Shown: positions 1 through 6,128 of the stretch, one piece after another
Position numbering within the stretch: position 1 is the first letter of the stretch
Layout: each line of letters begins with the position of its first letter
Assembly (NCBI GenBank): GCA_947452355.1
Contig: CANGCU010000008.1
Span: forward strand, 1 to 16,661
Reading direction: 5' to 3'
DNA: 16,661 nt
From: Microbacteriaceae bacterium
GTDB taxonomy: Bacteria > Actinomycetota > Actinomycetes > Actinomycetales > Microbacteriaceae
Position numbers and translations under genes: made by a program
Notes under the pieces: model-generated
The model's database searches: none
Told to the model about the DNA's origin: nothing
The model's input: only the letters and a program-made list of their open reading frames with translations

Positions 1-887
1 AAGTGCAGGTCCGCACCCGACACGACGATGTCGGCCTCGATGGTGTGTTCGACTCCTGTGGCGTCGCGGTAGGTCACGCCGGTAGCTTTCGCGCCCTTCG
101 TTCGATCGACCGTGATTCCCGTGACCGGCGAGTTCGTGTGGATGACGACTCCGGCCTTGATCGCAAGGTCGCGAATCGCGTGAATCACTCGCGTGAAACC
201 GCCCTGAGCGTACAAAACGCCGTCGACGAGGTCGAGGTGGCTCATGAGATGGAACATCGCCGGGGCGTTGAAGGGGCTCGCTCCGAGGAAGACCGCGGGG
301 TAACCGAGAATCTGTTTCGCGCGCGCCGATTTCACGTGACGACCGACGAACGACCAGATGGTTCCGGTGAGTAAACGAACGAGCGTTCCGATTTGACCGA
401 GGACTTCGCGGTTGAACAGCGGGATCAGGCTCTGGAACGAGGAATATAGGAAATACTTCTTGGCGACCTCGTAGGTCTCAGTCGCTGAGTCCAAATATCG
501 TCCGATGGATGCGCTCGATCCCGGCTCAATTGATTCGAAGACGGCGATGTTCTTGTCGCGGCCGACCTCGATGTCGACGTGTTCGGCTTTGCTCGCACCT
601 TTCGGTTCGAAGAACACACGATAACCGGGGTCCAGGAGGCTCAGGTTCAATTCCTTCGCACTCGACGAACCCATGAGTCGGAAATAGTGGTCGAACACCT
701 CGGGCATCAAATACCAGGACGGACCCGTGTCAAAACGGAAACCGTCCTTTGACCACGTGCCGGCTCGACCGCCCACATTCGGCAACGATTCGAGCACCGT
801 GACGCGATACCCGTCTTTGGCGAGCAAACCGGACGCACCGAGTCCGCCGATTCCGGCTCCGATAATAACGACGTGTTTCTGGGTCAT
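1..887 (-). CDS. crtI: Phytoene desaturase (CrtI family), 3' end outside window
   Basis: FAD-dependent desaturase that converts phytoene to lycopene-type carotenoids at the membrane. The first 295 residues are visible; the C-terminal part lies beyond the left edge. The protein opens with a Rossmann dinucleotide-binding motif (VVIIGAGIGGLGAS, residues 7-20), followed by the family-typical LPNVGGRAGTW (36-45) and GFRFDTGPSWYLMP (49-62), which are hallmarks of the CrtI/CrtN group. The ATG is 4 nt after the crtB stop codon, so the two genes form a crtB-crtI operon and are probably translationally coupled; a weak AAGG lies just upstream. The number of desaturation steps cannot be told from the sequence. 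The family call is secure; the product could be lycopene or a related intermediate. Confidence 0.95.
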   Translation of the reverse strand, partial: MTQKHVVIIGAGIGGLGASGLLAKDGYRVTVLESLPNVGGRAGTWSKDGFRFDTGPSWYLMPEVFDHYFRLMGSSSAKELNLSLLDPGYRVFFEPKGASKAEHVDIEVGRDKNIAVFESIEPGSSASIGRYLDSATETYEVAKKYFLYSSFQSLIPLFNREVLGQIGTLVRLLTGTIWSFVGRHVKSARAKQILGYPAVFLGASPFNAPAMFHLMSHLDLVDGVLYAQGGFTRVIHAIRDLAIKAGVVIHTNSPVTGITVDRTKGAKATGVTYRDATGVEHTIEADIVVSGADLH

Positions 888-891
888 GACC

Positions 892-1752
892 TTACTTTCC
901 GCCACGCGCGATAACACGCGCCGCGATGAGGAGCTTTTCGACATCGTTCACGCGGATGCGCGAAGATTTGAGTTTTTCCGCCGGGGTTTGGCGAATTCGG
1001 GAATTGAGTCGAGCGAACAGCCCGTGTGCGAGACCGACAGCACGGGCCGCGTCTCGTGGCAACAGCGGGATTGTCCGAGCGGCGGCATCCAAATCCTCGG
1101 AAATGTCGTCGCACAGGCGGTGCTTGTCATCCTCGGTAAACGTCGCGATGGTAACTCCCGGGAAATAGGAACGACCGAGCTCGTCGACATCCGCTGCGAG
1201 GTCGCGCAAGAAGTTGACCTTCTGAAACGCCGCGCCGAGTGCGCGCGCTCCGTTGTACAGCGTCCGCGCGGTGTCGGCGTCGGGCTTGGCGTCGCGGACG
1301 AACACCGCGAGGCACATGAGTCCCACAACCTCGGCGGAACCGTAGACATAGGTGTCGAAAGATTCCTTCGTGTACACCCGGTCGGTGAGATCCATCCGCA
1401 TTGACGTGAAGAACGGCTCAACGATGTCCTTCTGTATGTTGACCTCGCGCGCGGTGAGGGCGAATGCGTGAACGATGAGGTTCGTCGAATACCCCGTGGC
1501 CATCGCGGAATAGGTGTCCGCTTCAAGCTCGTCGAGATAGCGACCCGCTTGCGCGATTGTGAGTCCCGCTTCGACGGCGACGCCGTCAACGATCTCGTCC
1601 GCGAGTCGAACAAGTGCGTAAACATTGTCGATGTGTCGCATGGAATCTTTGTTCAAAATCCTCGACGCCATGCCGAACGACGTTGAATAACCCCGAATCA
1701 CCAACGACGCCGATCTCTCGGCGACGCGGTTATACAGGGCGAGTCGAGTCAT
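892..1752 (-). CDS. crtB: Phytoene synthase (CrtB, squalene/phytoene synthase family)
   Basis: Head-to-head condensation of two geranylgeranyl diphosphates to phytoene, the first committed carotenoid step. Counting from the ATG, the protein has 286 residues. It carries the YSTSF motif (22-26), the first Asp-rich motif DEIVD (52-56) and the second, DLAAD, within NFLRDLAADV (180-189), followed by GRSYFP; these bind the Mg-diphosphates. The start is uncertain. An in-frame GTG at 1785 adds 11 residues and has a purine-rich GAGAGA upstream. I chose the ATG at 1752 because the N-terminus then begins close to the conserved LYNR...YSTSF region of CrtB proteins. No Shine-Dalgarno site precedes this ATG; see the short overlapping ORF that ends on it. 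It lies upstream of crtI in one operon and diverges from idi. Usual family length is about 290-300. Confidence 0.95.
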   Translation of the reverse strand: MTRLALYNRVAERSASLVIRGYSTSFGMASRILNKDSMRHIDNVYALVRLADEIVDGVAVEAGLTIAQAGRYLDELEADTYSAMATGYSTNLIVHAFALTAREVNIQKDIVEPFFTSMRMDLTDRVYTKESFDTYVYGSAEVVGLMCLAVFVRDAKPDADTARTLYNGARALGAAFQKVNFLRDLAADVDELGRSYFPGVTIATFTEDDKHRLCDDISEDLDAAARTIPLLPRDAARAVGLAHGLFARLNSRIRQTPAEKLKSSRIRVNDVEKLLIAARVIARGGK

Positions 1753-1790
1753 CGCGTAAACACGATTCGTGGGGTCTTTTCGCACAGCAC
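1749..1790 (-). CDS. Possible 13-codon leader ORF upstream of crtB
   Basis: A short ORF (MLCEKTPRIVFTR) begins at a GTG exactly 6 nt after the hexamer TATCCT, the same -10-to-start spacing seen at other genes here. It ends in a TGA that overlaps the internal crtB ATG as ATGA. It is out of frame with crtB. If leaderless transcription starts at this GTG, ribosomes would terminate on the crtB ATG, which has no Shine-Dalgarno of its own. This is inferred from spacing only; the peptide has no recognisable function and could be a coincidence. Confidence 0.22.
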   Translation of the reverse strand: MLCEKTPRIVFTR

Positions 1791-1793
1791 TCT

Positions 1794-1809
1794 CTCAGGA
1801 TAGCCTGAG
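1794..1809. promoter_or_regulatory. Palindrome with overlapping divergent -10 elements (crtB / idi)
   Basis: The perfect inverted repeat CTCAGG-ATAG-CCTGAG sits in the short gap between crtB and idi. On the minus strand it contains TATCCT (1802 to 1797), and on the plus strand TAGCCT (1801-1806), 8 nt before the idi ATG. Both fit the actinobacterial -10 pattern TANNNT. A dimeric repressor bound here would cover both -10 elements. The repeat is seen directly; the promoter and operator roles are inferred. No regulator gene is in view. Confidence 0.45.
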
Positions 1810-1814
1810 TAGTA

Positions 1815-2348
1815 ATGAGCGCTGCAGAAGAATTGGTCGTCCTCCTCGCCGAGGACGGTTCCCCCATTGGTACGGCGTTGAAGGCGACCGTGCACACGAT
1901 GGACACTCCCCTGCACCTCGCCTTTTCGTGCCATGTGACAAACGCCGCGGGCGAGATTCTCATTACTCGTCGAGCGCTGTCGAAATTGACGTGGCCGGGC
2001 GTCTGGACGAATTCGTTCTGCGGCCACCCTGGCCCTGACGAATCGATGGATGACGCGATTCGCCGACGCGCGGAGCAAGAATTGGGCATCACCGTTCGAG
2101 ATATTCGTCCCGCACTTCCCGATTTTCGATATCGAGCCGTGGATGCGTCGGGCATCGTCGAAAACGAGATTTGCCCCGTGTTCGCCGCCACAATCGTCGG
2201 TGAACCGAACCCGTCACCCGCCGAAGTCGCCGAGTGGCGGTGGGTGAAACCCGAAAACCTGCGGGCCGCAATCGAGGGCGCGCCGTTCGCGTTCAGCCCG
2301 TGGCTCGTATGGCAACACGAACAACTGGTCGAATCACACCTCGACTAA
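1815..2348 (+). CDS. idi: Isopentenyl-diphosphate delta-isomerase, type I (Nudix fold)
   Basis: Cytosolic isomerase interconverting IPP and DMAPP, which supplies the starter unit for prenyl chains used by the carotenoid pathway. The 177-residue length is typical of the type I, metal-dependent family. The catalytic cysteine lies in TNSFCGHP (Cys69), the degenerate Nudix helix in [20 protein letters not shown] (70-89), the metal-binding and catalytic glutamates in ENE (116-118), and EVAEWRWV (137-144) is the conserved late block. The ATG is 8 nt downstream of TAGCCT and has only a weak GAG as ribosome site, so the transcript may be leaderless. It diverges from crtB-crtI, an arrangement that fits joint control of precursor supply and carotenoid synthesis. 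Its stop codon overlaps that of the convergent dcd gene by 4 nt. Confidence 0.96.
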   Translation: MSAAEELVVLLAEDGSPIGTALKATVHTMDTPLHLAFSCHVTNAAGEILITRRALSKLTWPGVWTNSFCGHPGPDESMDDAIRRRAEQELGITVRDIRPALPDFRYRAVDASGIVENEICPVFAATIVGEPNPSPAEVAEWRWVKPENLRAAIEGAPFAFSPWLVWQHEQLVESHLD

Positions 2349-2920
2349 AGTGCGGTCTTGTGGAAGTTCTTCCACGACCTCGAAGCCGTGGGGCCACGCT
2401 GTCCCTGATAGCGGCTTCCGTACTTGTCGCTGCCGTACGGGTGTTCGCTCGGTGAGGTGAGGCGGAAGAAACACAGCTGACCGATCTTCATCCCCGGCCA
2501 CAACTTGATCGGCAGCGTCGCGACGTTGCTCAGTTCAAGCGTGACGTGTCCGCTGAAACCGGGGTCGACGAATCCGGCGGTCGAGTGCGTCAGGAGTCCC
2601 AGTCGCCCAAGTGACGATTTCCCCTCGAGACGTGCAGCAATATCGTCGGGAAGAGTGACGAGTTCAAATGTCGATCCGAGCACAAATTCACCGGGGTGCA
2701 GGATGAACGGCTCGTCGGGGGCCACCTCGACTCCCCGGGTCAGGTCGGGCTGTTCCTCGGCGGGATCAATGAACGGATACTTGTGGTTGTCGAACAGTCG
2801 AAAGAACTTGTCGAGTCGAACGTCGATGCTGGACGGCTGAATCATCCCCATATCGAGCGGGTCCAACTGAACCCGTCCCGATTCGATTTCGGCACGAATA
2901 TCGCGGTCACTGAGAAGCAT
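2345..2920 (-). CDS. dcd: dCTP deaminase, dUMP-forming (bifunctional Dcd/Dut type)
   Basis: Converts dCTP to dUMP, providing dUMP for thymidylate synthase while avoiding free dUTP. The protein has 191 residues. The active-site block [20 protein letters not shown] (residues 100-119) has the STAG-type sequence known from the Mycobacterium tuberculosis and Methanocaldococcus dUMP-forming enzymes rather than the enterobacterial monofunctional sequence. The C-terminal part, [18 protein letters not shown] and [13 protein letters not shown] [12 protein letters not shown], closely resembles the mycobacterial protein and forms the nucleotide lid. The ATG lies exactly 6 nt after TAGGCT and has no Shine-Dalgarno, which suggests a leaderless mRNA. 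The stop codon TAG is shared in a 4-nt overlap with the idi TAA on the other strand. Its promoter sits in the 26-nt gap after hicB. Confidence 0.96.
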   Translation of the reverse strand: MLLSDRDIRAEIESGRVQLDPLDMGMIQPSSIDVRLDKFFRLFDNHKYPFIDPAEEQPDLTRGVEVAPDEPFILHPGEFVLGSTFELVTLPDDIAARLEGKSSLGRLGLLTHSTAGFVDPGFSGHVTLELSNVATLPIKLWPGMKIGQLCFFRLTSPSEHPYGSDKYGSRYQGQRGPTASRSWKNFHKTAL

Positions 2921-2926
2921 GGAACG

Positions 2927-2932
2927 AGCCTA
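2927..2932 (-). promoter_or_regulatory. -10 element TAGGCT of dcd (leaderless type)
   Basis: On the minus strand TAGGCT is followed by 6 nt and the dcd ATG. The same hexamer and spacing recur at copD-ctaG, hisC and the holin-like gene. No convincing -35 hexamer is seen at 16-18 bp. The transcription start is predicted at the A of the ATG. Confidence 0.55.
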
Positions 2933-2946
2933 TCGTTTTGTCGTTC

Positions 2947-3279
2947 TCAACCGGCTTTGGCGAGCCTGGCCGAGATCAGTCGGTTGAGTGAGATGTTGTT
3001 CTCTGCTGCCTCGGTGGCAAGTCGTTGATGCAATTCGGGTGGAATTCGGAGCATAAGTTTCCCCGAGAAATCCCGCTCAGCTAATGGCGTCGGTGGTGAC
3101 TCTCCGCCCTCAATCATTTCCACCACGATGTCAGCAACGATTCGTTTGATGCCCTCAAACGCGTCGCGTTCACTTTCGTCAAGCCACGCCAGCGACGGGA
3201 ACTCGGCAACCGTGCCCACGAATTCAGAATCACGCGCACTCCATTGCACGCTGTATTTGTAATGAGTCGGATCAATCAA
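2947..3279 (-). CDS. hicB: HicB-type antitoxin with ribbon-helix-helix domain
   Basis: Antitoxin that should bind and block the HicA RNase and, through its DNA-binding tail, repress its own operon. The 110 residues fall into an N-terminal HicB fold (about 1-60, with YSVQWSARDSEFVGTVAEFP followed by an amphipathic helix DAFEGIKRIVADIVVEMI) and a C-terminal ribbon-helix-helix segment (72-108, SGKLMLRIPPELHQRLATEA then NNISLNRLISARL). The start is a TTG that overlaps the end of hicA by 8 nt. It is supported by the site GGAAAGGGA about 9 nt upstream, and no other start codon in frame gives a complete HicB fold. Gene order toxin-antitoxin with coupling is normal for hicAB. The following dcd gene has its own promoter. 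Confidence 0.85.
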   Translation of the reverse strand: MIDPTHYKYSVQWSARDSEFVGTVAEFPSLAWLDESERDAFEGIKRIVADIVVEMIEGGESPPTPLAERDFSGKLMLRIPPELHQRLATEAAENNISLNRLISARLAKAG

Positions 3280-3529
3280 GAGAACTATCCCTTTCCACTT
3301 TGTCTATAAGCACGAGCAGTTGGCGGACCTGATATCCCTTTGCCGATTTGCCCCGCGATTGAATCACAATGCGCGGGTCCTCGGGCATTCCAGTTCTAAA
3401 AATTATGTGTGAACCTCCGTGGTGGTGCGGTGCCCCGAAAAAATATCTGCAAACAGCCAGCAACTCGACAAATTCTGCGTTTTCGGGATTGTTCCGCAGA
3501 TTACGGAGTGATTTTTCGATCTTCGTCAC
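3272..3529 (-). CDS. hicA: HicA-type mRNA interferase toxin
   Basis: Small RNA-binding toxin of a type II toxin-antitoxin system that cleaves or blocks mRNA until bound by HicB. At 85 residues it is slightly longer than the core HicA fold because of an N-terminal helix (MTKIEKSLRNLRNNPENAEF), as found in a common actinobacterial and proteobacterial subgroup. The conserved GGSH with catalytic His41 (HHHGGSHIIFRT) is followed by a basic stretch SRGKSAKGYQVRQLLVLID matching the second RNA-binding strand and last helix. The start is GTG, 6 nt after TATCGT and without a Shine-Dalgarno. The palindrome over this -10 is a likely autoregulatory site. The hicAB stretch looks lower in GC than its neighbours, which is compatible with acquisition by transfer, but this was judged by eye only. 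Confidence 0.85.
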   Translation of the reverse strand: MTKIEKSLRNLRNNPENAEFVELLAVCRYFFGAPHHHGGSHIIFRTGMPEDPRIVIQSRGKSAKGYQVRQLLVLIDKVERDSSLD

Positions 3530-3535
3530 CGCGGA

Positions 3536-3554
3536 ACGATATCAATAATGATAT
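3536..3554 (-). promoter_or_regulatory. hicAB promoter -10 and overlapping palindromic operator candidate
   Basis: The perfect inverted repeat ATATCA-ATAA-TGATAT (3539-3554) overlaps the -10 hexamer TATCGT (3541 to 3536, minus strand), which is 6 nt before the hicA GTG. Ribbon-helix-helix antitoxins bind such short AT-rich palindromes over the promoters of their own operons. The repeat is seen directly; HicB binding is inferred from the family. Confidence 0.5.
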
Positions 3555-3664
3555 TACTTTTCATCGATTTTCAACAGATTTCGGTATTCGGGCCGAGTTT
3601 GATGTCGGTGGTCGGCTATATCCTTAGCGACCTTCCGCCAACCACGGAAGTGGACGGAGAACAC

Positions 3665-3931
3665 ATGGAGATCACGATGGACGACGCGGTGACGAGTTTC
3701 ATCAAGCGAACCCAGGGATCATCCATCATCGTGACGGGCTGGGTCGTGGTCGCCTCCACGGCCGAAGGGGCGATCAAGGGCGAGCCGCTCGGATTCACGA
3801 TGTTGGGAAGCGCCGGGCTCGCCGAGCACGTCAAACTGGGGCTTCTCATGTCGGCGGTGAATGTGCTCGAAGGCGAGCAGCTTCGCGAGCGACTCGGGCT
3901 GCCGAAGCCGCCTGAGCCGCCGCCTTTTTAA
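3665..3931 (+). CDS. Small hypothetical protein with proline-rich tail
   Basis: I do not recognise a family. From the chosen ATG the protein has 88 residues: a mixed alpha/beta core (SSIIVTGWVVVASTAEG, then GLAEHVKLGLLMSAVNVLEG) and a C-terminal tail LPKPPEPPPF. There is no signal peptide; the central hydrophobic strands look like buried sheet rather than membrane. The start is decided by a good ribosome site, GGAG with a 5-nt gap to ATG. Two upstream in-frame ATGs at 3548 and 3602 lack such sites and would run into the hicA promoter region. A TATCCT at 3619-3624 could be its -10. The gene diverges from hicA and ends 3 nt from the convergent helicase gene. It could be a housekeeping accessory protein or a passenger of the hicAB insertion; the sequence does not decide. 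Confidence 0.6.
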   Translation: MEITMDDAVTSFIKRTQGSSIIVTGWVVVASTAEGAIKGEPLGFTMLGSAGLAEHVKLGLLMSAVNVLEGEQLRERLGLPKPPEPPPF

Positions 3932-3934
3932 CAG

Positions 3935-5239
3935 TTATTCGAGGAACGCGTTGACCTGCGCAGTGCGCATGAAGTCAACAACACGACGATCGACCTGAAT
4001 GTCGGTTGGCTGCAGTGTTCGCGAGAGGAAAACACCGTCGAGTGTTCGAATACGCGAAAACGCGACGTAGGCCTGCCCGTTGGCGAAGGCGCCACGACCA
4101 AAATCGAGCACGGCGGCATCGAGCGTCTGTCCCTGTGATTTATGGATCGTCACCGCCCATGCGAGCCGCAGGGGAAACTGTGCGAACGTCGCCATGACGT
4201 CGGCCTCGACCTTGTTTTCGTCGGGGTCGTAGGTGTACTGAATTTTCTCCCACTGGACAGGTTGGACCTCAACCGAGTTCCGTGGGTCAGTATCCAGCGC
4301 GACGTGGACCGCACCATCCACCTTGACCACGGTGCCGACGGAACCGTTCACCCACCGGCTTCCGTCGGTGGCCGAATCATTGCGCAAGAACATCACCCGT
4401 GCGCCGGGTTTGAGTTCCAGTTCTTCCTCGGCGGGAAGCTGACCGCCGAAATCTCCGTCAATAATCGCGCGGGCGATTTTGACTTTCCCCGGCAATTCTT
4501 TGAGCGCTTTCGCGTTAATACCGTTTGCGCTCGCGTTTGTCGTCGCGAGAGTCACGGTTCCCTCGGGAATCGGGCGGCGAGCGCCGATGTCGTTGAGCAC
4601 AGCGCCATCCGCTGATGTCATCGCGCCGTTTCGCATGCGATCGAGGATGTCCCGAAAGTCGGCCTCGTCCTGTCGTTGAACGTCCGTGAGTTCCACCACT
4701 CGTGGATCGGTTTCGCCCCACACCTTCGAATCGAAAAACCACGGTGACCGATAGTTGTCCATGAGGTACTGCTTCTCGGGCCCCTCTTTGAGTACAGGGG
4801 GCAGTTGATATGGATCACCGAACATGACGACCTGGACGCCGCCGAACGGTTCGGTCTTTCGGCCACGAGTTGCCCGAAGTCGGCGATCGAGAGCGTCGAG
4901 CAGGTCGCATCGAACCATGGATATCTCGTCGATGACAACAGTGTCGATTCGCCGAAGTAGCACGCGGGCGTCGTCCGAAAGTGGGTAGAACTTGGTGTGG
5001 TCGGTGACGAGCCCGATTGGTAAGCGAAACAGTGAATGAATCGTCTGACCACCGACCGTCAAGGCGGCGACCCCGGTCGGGGCAGCGATCACCAACGATT
5101 TCGACGTGCGAGCGACGAATTCCTGAAGCAACGTGGATTTTCCGGTACCGGCGCGACCCGTCACGAAAACGTGTTCGCGAGTTCCTTCGATGATGTCCAT
5201 CACGCGCGATTGCTCGGGCGTGAGTTCAAACACGGGCAC
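3935..5239 (-). CDS. Pif1/RecD-like superfamily 1B DNA helicase
   Basis: ATP-driven 5'-3' DNA helicase core of 434 residues. Motifs in order: Q/early region FELTPEQ (4-10), Walker A GRAGTGKST (28-36), motif Ia AAPTGVAA (53-60), Walker B VIDEISM (102-108), motif III GDPYQLPPV (141-149), arginine-containing QRQ (188-190), a region around 280-300 (ARVMFLRND, WVNGSVGTV) typical of Pif1 barrel domains, then TIHKSQGQTLD (364-374) and AYVAFSRIRTLDG (390-402). This set is diagnostic for Pif1-like helicases, which act on forks, R-loops or G-quadruplexes. The start is uncertain: the GTG at 5239 lies only 2 nt after AAAGG, whereas a second GTG six bases downstream (5233) has the normal 8-nt spacing. It lacks the extra C-terminal modules found in larger relatives. 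The cellular role is not deducible here. Confidence 0.93.
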   Translation of the reverse strand: MPVFELTPEQSRVMDIIEGTREHVFVTGRAGTGKSTLLQEFVARTSKSLVIAAPTGVAALTVGGQTIHSLFRLPIGLVTDHTKFYPLSDDARVLLRRIDTVVIDEISMVRCDLLDALDRRLRATRGRKTEPFGGVQVVMFGDPYQLPPVLKEGPEKQYLMDNYRSPWFFDSKVWGETDPRVVELTDVQRQDEADFRDILDRMRNGAMTSADGAVLNDIGARRPIPEGTVTLATTNASANGINAKALKELPGKVKIARAIIDGDFGGQLPAEEELELKPGARVMFLRNDSATDGSRWVNGSVGTVVKVDGAVHVALDTDPRNSVEVQPVQWEKIQYTYDPDENKVEADVMATFAQFPLRLAWAVTIHKSQGQTLDAAVLDFGRGAFANGQAYVAFSRIRTLDGVFLSRTLQPTDIQVDRRVVDFMRTAQVNAFLE

Positions 5240-5259
5240 GGCCTTTCGTCGGGTTCTCC

Positions 5260-5265
5260 AGAGTA
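5260..5265 (-). promoter_or_regulatory. Candidate -10 (TACTCT) of the helicase gene
   Basis: TACTCT on the minus strand fits TANNNT and would give a leader of roughly 13 nt containing the AAAGG ribosome site before the helicase start. No clear -35 element was found. Confidence 0.3.
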
Positions 5266-5276
5266 CCTGCCGTCAC

Positions 5277-5299
5277 CGCCACGGCGGGGAGGCGTGGCG
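5277..5299 (-). terminator. Inverted repeat, possible terminator of the secreted-protein gene
   Basis: CGCCACG and CGTGGCG form a perfect 7-bp GC-rich stem around a 9-nt spacer, 40 nt past the stop of the upstream gene on the minus strand. There is no T-tract, so this would be a non-canonical (stem-only) terminator, or it may be unrelated to termination. Confidence 0.35.
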
Positions 5300-5339
5300 T
5301 AACTGTTGGCAAATAACTCGGGGAGTTTTCCGCGAGCGC

Positions 5340-6095
5340 TTAACCCTGGCTGTAAATCGCGTACAGCGTGATGATGCCGGGACCAGCGTCCGGGAGCGTT
5401 GTTCCGGAACCCGCCCAATACATCGTTCCCGTGCCATCGGGGGTGGTGCACCAGCCTCCGAAATATGCCGCGCCGCCCGCGTCAAAGATAGGTCCTCCGC
5501 CAAAGAAATCGTCTCCGGGGATGACGTCTCCTGCGGACGCGTCGTCGGGGATTGTTGGCAAGTTGATGACCTCACCGACGATGGCGGTCGACGAAGGGCC
5601 GATGTAGATTGTCCCGTCGTCCGCATAGTTCCATGAGAATCGATAGAGGGCTTGGTCGGTCACACTAAATCGGACAACAACCTTGCGAACCGAGGAATCC
5701 TGGCTCGTTGTCGTCACGCTGCGGATCACGGTGTCGGCGGCGGAATCAAGGTGACTATTGACGAAGTCACATGCCTTCCGAGCACGGGCAACGGCCAACT
5801 TCTTGATGAGTCCAGTGGGTTTGTGGAGGTAGTTGTAGCCGGCGTAGCCGGTGCACGTCATCGAGACCACCGCCGGATGAGCGTTGACGTATTTCAACAG
5901 TGCTCGCTTTTGTGACGGGACCAACGAACTCTTCATCGTTTCGAATCCGGAGGCAACGACGCTGTGCGTGTAAATGGTTGGAGCGGTTGCCTCTGCGCGA
6001 TCCGTGGCGCCAATCGTTGACGGGACGGCGACCGTGAGAATAAGTGCGAAAAGGCCTGCGGCCGATGCGGCTCGCAATCTCCACGAAATTTTCAT
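5340..6095 (-). CDS. Secreted protein: OmpA-like domain plus InlB/Flg_new-type repeat
   Basis: An exported protein of 251 residues and unknown function. It starts with a signal peptide: basic MKISWRLR, hydrophobic AASAAGLFALILTVAVPST, and a likely cleavage after IGA (30) or AEA (36). Residues about 55-147 look like an OmpA/MotB-type module (SQKRALLKYVNAHP, then TCTGYAG, then ARARKACDFVNSHLD). In other bacteria such modules bind peptidoglycan, but the exact diaminopimelate-binding residues are not convincing here. Cys81 and Cys109 could form a disulfide. A Gly/Asp/Pro-rich linker leads to YFGGWCTTPDGTGT...GIITLYAIY (211-249), the signature of an InlB B-repeat, usually an extracellular adhesion or structural module. 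There is no LPXTG sorting signal. The ATG has CATAGT 6 nt upstream, so the mRNA may be leaderless. Confidence 0.8.
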   Translation of the reverse strand: MKISWRLRAASAAGLFALILTVAVPSTIGATDRAEATAPTIYTHSVVASGFETMKSSLVPSQKRALLKYVNAHPAVVSMTCTGYAGYNYLHKPTGLIKKLAVARARKACDFVNSHLDSAADTVIRSVTTTSQDSSVRKVVVRFSVTDQALYRFSWNYADDGTIYIGPSSTAIVGEVINLPTIPDDASAGDVIPGDDFFGGGPIFDAGGAAYFGGWCTTPDGTGTMYWAGSGTTLPDAGPGIITLYAIYSQG

Positions 6096-6110
6096 GACAC
6101 CACTATGTCA
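6095..6110 (-). promoter_or_regulatory. Promoter region of the secreted-protein gene with short inverted repeat
   Basis: On the minus strand CATAGT (6107 to 6102) is separated by 6 nt from the ATG. It overlaps the inverted repeat TGACA-N6-TGTCA (6095-6110). The hexamer matches 4 of 6 consensus positions but lacks the initial T. The promoter role is tentative. Confidence 0.3.
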
Positions 6111-6128
6111 CACCATGCTGAAATGGTT

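Noticed and set aside
727..1404. 225-codon plus-strand open frame
   Set aside because: Antisense to the crtI-crtB junction; both real genes have diagnostic motifs.
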